In this document: piece by piece, positions 60,549 through 64,000 of the stretch | How the letters are laid out: every line of letters begins with the position of its first letter | Numbering within the stretch: position 1 is the stretch's first letter | Origin: Coprothermobacteraceae bacterium | Lineage (GTDB): Bacteria; Coprothermobacterota; Coprothermobacteria; Coprothermobacterales; Coprothermobacteraceae | Direction of reading: 5' to 3' | Assembly: GCA_013178255.1 (NCBI GenBank) | Contig: JABLWY010000001.1 | Location: 924,503-988,502, forward strand | Length of the DNA: 64,000 nucleotides | The notes under the pieces: model-generated | Told to the model about the DNA's origin: nothing | Databases searched by the model: none | The model's input: the letters and a program-made list of their open reading frames with translations, nothing else | Program-made: the position numbers and the translations under genes

Positions 60549-61082
60549 TCAGTAGTCTATTCCGGGCCGGGCTGAGATTCCCCGTTGAAAGGGATGCCGC
60601 AGCTCCACAAATTCGGTCAAGTAGTCGGCCTGTTCTCGCAATGCCTCCGTGGCATAGCGCCCCGTGAGCACTAATTCCACGTGTTCGGGTTTTTGCCGAA
60701 TAAGCTCCAACACGTCCTCTTCCTTTAGCAGTCCGAATGCCACAGCCACGTTTATCTCGTCAGCTATGACCACGTCGTAAGTGCCTGACAACACACCTTC
60801 CCTTAGCAGTGCAAAACCCTGCTGAGCCGCCTCCACGTCTTCGCGTGCCACGTTCTTGGGGTCCACGAAATGATCGGTGCCAAAGCGCGCGAGCTTGATG
60901 TTCGGCACATAGGACAAGGACGCTTCCTCACCGTATTTGTAGGACGGCCCCTTCATGAATTGGACGATTAGCACCTGTAAACCCCGCCCCGCGGCCCTCA
61001 AAGCTAAACCCAACGCTGCTGAAGTCTTGCCCTTCCCGTTTCCGCTGTAGACGTGCACCAAACCTCTTTCTAACCTCACCAC
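60549..61082 (-). CDS. cobO: Cob(I)alamin/cob(I)yrinic acid adenosyltransferase, CobO/BtuR type
   Basis: 177-residue enzyme that transfers the adenosyl group of ATP to cobalt, making adenosylcobalamin. The modified P-loop GNGKGKTS is at 14-21, followed by LIVQFMKG and DVVIADEINVA. The length fits CobO/BtuR. It overlaps the PD-(D/E)XK gene by 7 bases. No other cobalamin genes are in the window, so it may serve salvage for B12-dependent amino acid mutases (inference). Confidence 0.92.
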   Translation of the reverse strand: MVRLERGLVHVYSGNGKGKTSAALGLALRAAGRGLQVLIVQFMKGPSYKYGEEASLSYVPNIKLARFGTDHFVDPKNVAREDVEAAQQGFALLREGVLSGTYDVVIADEINVAVAFGLLKEEDVLELIRQKPEHVELVLTGRYATEALREQADYLTEFVELRHPFQRGISARPGIDY

Positions 61083-61942
61083 TTCCTCCTCACCCTTAGG
61101 TAGTCTCCCTTCTTCTCCACAATGAACTCCTCCATGACGTGAATGCCTTCAGTGAAACCCGGAGCTATTTGCTTTTGAAGCAAGTACGCCTTTTCCTGCA
61201 TCTCCCACAGCTGCCTCACAGCACTACCCCTGTCCGAGTCCCGCACCGTTCTCTTACACCAACGCCCATAGGGACAGAACAGGCAATGATCAGAAATCCT
61301 CGGCTTAGCGGGATTGCTGAGATAGTCAGACAAGAATCTCTGGACGAAACTTTCCACCGTCACAGCTTCGCTTTCGTCGATAGTAAAAGTCCTAACCAAT
61401 GGTTCATCACCCTTGGGGACTGTCCCCAGGTACACTACACTGAGGGACGCGGGCAGCCTTAGCTTGCCCAAACGCCACAACATGGTGGCATACACCTTCA
61501 CTTGCTGCCGGTGCGAGTCGGTGGGGAAGCTACCTGTTTTCCAATCCAATAACACGTTCTCACCCATGGCGTCAGCTATTCCCACGACCTTGACGTTTTC
61601 GAACCCGAAGTTGTGCTCAAACTTTTCCTCGTAAGCCACCAAAGGCAGAGTTTCAGCTATTCGCTTCGCCGCCTTAGCCACAGCTAGTAGCTCGTCTATA
61701 ACTTGTCTAGCCAATGGGCCAACTTGAGCTCCTGGGAATTTCTCCAAGAAGACACTCCAGGCCACATCTTCCTCTGTATCAAAGAACCCTGTCCCATCGC
61801 CTGAAAGCATTCTATATATGAGATCGTGGACAGCCGAACCTATTTGGTCCGCAGCCCCCGTAGTTTCCAATGGAAATTGGTCCAAATAATCCAGATGCAA
61901 TGGGCACCAATACAACAACGAAGTAACGCTAATTCTTTTCAC
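61076..61942 (-). CDS. PD-(D/E)XK nuclease with Cas4/AddB-like iron-sulfur cysteines
   Basis: 288-residue RecB-family nuclease. Nuclease residues are visible: His39 (SAVHDLIYR), Asp124 (GIADAMG), Asp133 and Lys135 (LLDWKTG) and Gln146/Gln147. Cysteines C13, C220, C223 and C229 (CLFCPYGRWC) match the split four-cysteine 4Fe-4S layout of Cas4, AddB and Dna2. No cas genes or CRISPR repeats are near, so it is probably a stand-alone DNA repair nuclease (PDDEXK_1 family). It overlaps holA by 14 bases. Confidence 0.82.
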   Translation of the reverse strand: MKRISVTSLLYWCPLHLDYLDQFPLETTGAADQIGSAVHDLIYRMLSGDGTGFFDTEEDVAWSVFLEKFPGAQVGPLARQVIDELLAVAKAAKRIAETLPLVAYEEKFEHNFGFENVKVVGIADAMGENVLLDWKTGSFPTDSHRQQVKVYATMLWRLGKLRLPASLSVVYLGTVPKGDEPLVRTFTIDESEAVTVESFVQRFLSDYLSNPAKPRISDHCLFCPYGRWCKRTVRDSDRGSAVRQLWEMQEKAYLLQKQIAPGFTEGIHVMEEFIVEKKGDYLRVRRKW

Positions 61943-62867
61943 CTAACACACTCTCCTTACCAAATATAGCTTGCATGAGTTCGTCAAAGAGCTTCTGGGA
62001 GTCTATGCGACCTATCTTGCTCCTAAAGTCTAGATCGTAGAAAGCCGTAATGATAAGCTTCAAGCGCTCCTCAGGTATACGCCTGCCCAAGTCCACGCAC
62101 TTGCCAACAAAGTAGGGGCTCCTGCCGCTCTCTTTGGCCAACGTGGCCGTGTCCTTCTTAAACGCGCGAGCCTTCCACGCCAAACTGAAGATCCTGTACA
62201 AGAACACAAAAACCTGCTGGGGCATTTCCCCCTGCTCCAACAGCTTATTGATTTGGTCAGTGCACCGCTTGCGGTCGCCGTCCAATACAGCGTCCATCAA
62301 CGTGAAGTAACTACCAGACCCAACTTCGCCTACCACATAGGTCTCCAAATGCTGCCTCGTGATCGCCTTAGCCACCAGGGAGAGCTTATCTATCTCGGTG
62401 GATATGGCCCATAAGTCGCCGCCGCACAGATCGTACAGGAGTTCAGCTTCATCATCCTCGCACGTCACTTTTCGCATCTTGAACTCGGCCTTGATCCACT
62501 TTATGGCGTCAGACCGGCTTAGTTTGCTGCACTGCACCAACTGGGCACCGGGCAGTTTCAGCTCGCCCATGATGACCAGTACGCCGCTTATGGTGTTTGG
62601 ATCCAAGTACTTCTTGGCAAACTCCAACTGCTCCTTCTTAGCGGGCAACTCCACCACTACTACCCGCTTTGGTTCGAAAAGCGAAAGGGTCGACATGTCC
62701 CTAAGGGTTTCCAAGTTCTCAGACCCTATGCGCACCACTGACGCGCCCGTCTTCTTGGCTAACCAATTCACAAAGCGGTGCTTCAGGAAATCCAATTCGC
62801 CCACTAAGACGTAGGCGGAGTCAATGTTTCCATTCCTAACCTCTTCAATTGCCTTGATTACGTGCAT
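61929..62867 (-). CDS. holA: DNA polymerase III delta subunit
   Basis: 312-residue clamp-loader subunit that opens the sliding clamp. The N-terminal AAA-like domain starts HVIKAIEEVRNGNIDSAYVLVGELDFLKH; KRVVVVELPAKKEQLEFAKKY and the C-terminal collar helices (FLYRIFSLAWKARAF) follow. Sequence similarity in this family is low, so the call rests on the domain pattern. The ATG at 62867 is 7 bases after GGAG; it lies inside the suhB reading frame (overlap 23 bases). Confidence 0.85.
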   Translation of the reverse strand: MHVIKAIEEVRNGNIDSAYVLVGELDFLKHRFVNWLAKKTGASVVRIGSENLETLRDMSTLSLFEPKRVVVVELPAKKEQLEFAKKYLDPNTISGVLVIMGELKLPGAQLVQCSKLSRSDAIKWIKAEFKMRKVTCEDDEAELLYDLCGGDLWAISTEIDKLSLVAKAITRQHLETYVVGEVGSGSYFTLMDAVLDGDRKRCTDQINKLLEQGEMPQQVFVFLYRIFSLAWKARAFKKDTATLAKESGRSPYFVGKCVDLGRRIPEERLKLIITAFYDLDFRSKIGRIDSQKLFDELMQAIFGKESVLGEKN

Positions 62868-63621
62868 GCCATATCTCCAATATGGAGTCAACGTTTGCTT
62901 GACTGCCAGCTATCAAGCTCTCAGACGCAAACGGGTCATAAGGCCTACCCTCAAAGTCCACCACTACTCCGCCTGCCTCACGCACGAGCACCACACCTGC
63001 AGCTGCGTCCCAAGGCTTTAACCCGTATTCATAGAAAGCACCGAATACGCCAGCAGCCGTGTAAGCCATATCCAAAGAAGCTGCACCCATCCTCCTAATG
63101 TCTGTGATATGCGGGTAGAGCTGCTGGAACAATTTGCTGAACCACTCCACCTTATCCCTGTACTTGAAAGGGAAAGCCGTTGCCACTAAACTTTCTGTCA
63201 ACGCCTTGTAGCTCACCTTGATGGGACGCTCGTTGAGATAAGCCCCTACTCCTGCTTGAGCCCAAAAGAGCTCCTCGTAGGCGGGATTGTATACGACACC
63301 ACTCGTTAAAGCCCCGTCTTCCACTACACCTATGCTCACTGCAAACACGGGCACACCATAAGCGAAGTTGTTAGTGCCGTCCAAGGGGTCTATTACAAAT
63401 AGAGGATCCCCTTGAACTTCAGCGTCTTCCTCGGACAAAAAGCCGCACCGAGGAAAAGCCTTCCTAAGCCCATCAATGATCAACTCTTGAGACCTCAGAT
63501 CGTATTCGGTAACCAGGTCGTGAGGTGACTTTTCCTGCCTCTCAAAAGAGGTGCGAAACCCCTCTTTGAGCAATGCTCCAGCGCGCAAAGCCACTGCAAT
63601 GACGCTGCTTAAAGACACCAT
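62845..63621 (-). CDS. suhB: Inositol monophosphatase-family phosphatase
   Basis: 258-residue lithium-sensitive-type phosphatase. Metal-binding motifs are LSEEDAE (E64/E65), DPLDGTNNFAYG (D78, D81) and WDAAAGVVLVREAGG. Substrates in bacteria may be inositol phosphate, fructose bisphosphate, or the protein may act with rRNA transcription complexes as SuhB; sequence alone does not decide, so the gene symbol is tentative. The start is GTG or ATG near 63621, 16 bases after the YihY-like gene. Confidence 0.88.
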   Translation of the reverse strand: MVSLSSVIAVALRAGALLKEGFRTSFERQEKSPHDLVTEYDLRSQELIIDGLRKAFPRCGFLSEEDAEVQGDPLFVIDPLDGTNNFAYGVPVFAVSIGVVEDGALTSGVVYNPAYEELFWAQAGVGAYLNERPIKVSYKALTESLVATAFPFKYRDKVEWFSKLFQQLYPHITDIRRMGAASLDMAYTAAGVFGAFYEYGLKPWDAAAGVVLVREAGGVVVDFEGRPYDPFASESLIAGSQANVDSILEIWHARNQGN

Positions 63622-63637
63622 GAATTAATGATACTAC

Positions 63638-64000
63638 TTAATGTTGCTTGTCCTTTGCAGTCTTGAGAAGGGTAAGGGTTTCCCACCCAATGAGTACGAC
63701 ATGAGCCAAAACGTAGTACCAGAAAAGCACAACAGGCACCGCAGACGCTACTTTGAACACCACGTTGGTGCTCACGCTCTTGACATAATAACCAAGCACT
63801 GACGACAAAGCCTGCCATACTGCTGCCTGCATGAAACCTACCCCTATGGCGTACTTCCACTGCACACCATTGTCGAGGAATAGGTTCAAGCCAGCGAAGA
63901 ACAACGTGTAGAAACCCAAGGTGACAAACCAAGATGGCAAGTTCTTGAAAAACAGCGTTATCAACGCGTATGCCCATACTGAGAAAGCCAAGACCAACAC
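63638..64000 (-). CDS. YihY/BrkB-family membrane protein (C-terminal part)
   Basis: 120 residues of a multi-pass membrane protein whose start lies beyond the right edge. Four hydrophobic segments are visible; the pattern WKYAIGVGFMQAAVWQALSSV, GYYVKS, then a long helix ending FWYYVLAHVVLIGWE matches the end of YihY (UPF0761) proteins. Once mislabelled ribonuclease BN, the family's function is unknown. The call is moderate because only a third of the protein is seen. Confidence 0.62.
   Translation of the reverse strand: MLVLAFSVWAYALITLFFKNLPSWFVTLGFYTLFFAGLNLFLDNGVQWKYAIGVGFMQAAVWQALSSVLGYYVKSVSTNVVFKVASAVPVVLFWYYVLAHVVLIGWETLTLLKTAKDKQH

Noticed and set aside
61076-61942. Cas4 and hence a CRISPR locus
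   Set aside because: The cysteine and nuclease pattern is Cas4-like, but the protein is longer, and no repeats, spacers or cas genes were seen anywhere in the window.

Overview
The window is a gene-dense, almost entirely housekeeping chromosomal segment of a bacterium. I see no insertion sequence, prophage, CRISPR array or other accessory island. The gene set suggests a small-genome, deep-branching anaerobic fermenter: a SAM-I riboswitch, RNase HIII, zinc-type S14, S4 and adenylate kinase, ECF vitamin transporters, a histidine-degradation cluster ending in formate-THF ligase, frequent TTG starts and a very long RpoC. Coprothermobacter or a relative is my best guess, but this is an inference from gene content and not a database match.

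Layout. Positions 1-453 (minus) hold tRNA-Thr(TGT)-Tyr(GTA)-Gly(TCC)-Thr(GGT) followed by the first codons of a second tuf gene; the rest lies beyond the left edge. Positions 558-2854 (plus) carry a 2-hydroxyacid dehydrogenase and a compact RqcH. Positions 12202-2840 (minus) form one tightly packed directon: tRNA-Ala, gamma carbonic anhydrase-like protein, YitT-family protein, hpf, secA, prfB, ftsE, ftsX, an EnvC-like M23 peptidase and a CtpA protease. Positions 12291-15569 (plus) carry a promoter, a SAM-I riboswitch with terminator, metK and a degenerate priA.

Positions 48064-15550 (minus) are the core: tRNA-Gln-Glu-Met/Ile-Glu, then an unbroken run rpoB-rpoC-rpsL-rpsG-fusA-tuf, the S10, spc and alpha ribosomal clusters with secY, adk, map and infA, then rplQ, an ECF transporter module (ecfA1-ecfA2-ecfT) and truA. 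About 40 genes are separated by at most about 30 bases. rpmD (L30) is missing from its usual place.

Positions 48121-50513 (minus) carry cstA between two unrecognised small genes. Positions 50570-51687 (plus) carry a metallo-beta-lactamase-fold hydrolase and a YqeG-type HAD phosphatase. Then follow rnhC (minus), a prepilin peptidase (plus), an ECF S component and a NIF3-like protein (minus), and nth (plus). Positions 64000-55124 (minus) run from a YihY-like membrane protein (cut by the right edge) through suhB, holA, a PD-(D/E)XK nuclease, cobO, hutU, ftcD and hutI to fhs. Together hutU, hutI, ftcD and fhs would take urocanate to glutamate and recover ATP from the one-carbon unit.

Most notable observations: all five convergent gene pairs in the window overlap tail to tail; RpoC carries two large insertions and a Cys-to-His change at a zinc ligand position; PriA keeps its zinc fingers but has lost its helicase motifs; prfB has lost its programmed frameshift; and the 5' end of the second tuf carries the last codons of fusA, a footprint of duplication or gene conversion. 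I found no convincing new multi-gene system. The least explained locus is cstA with its two unknown partners.
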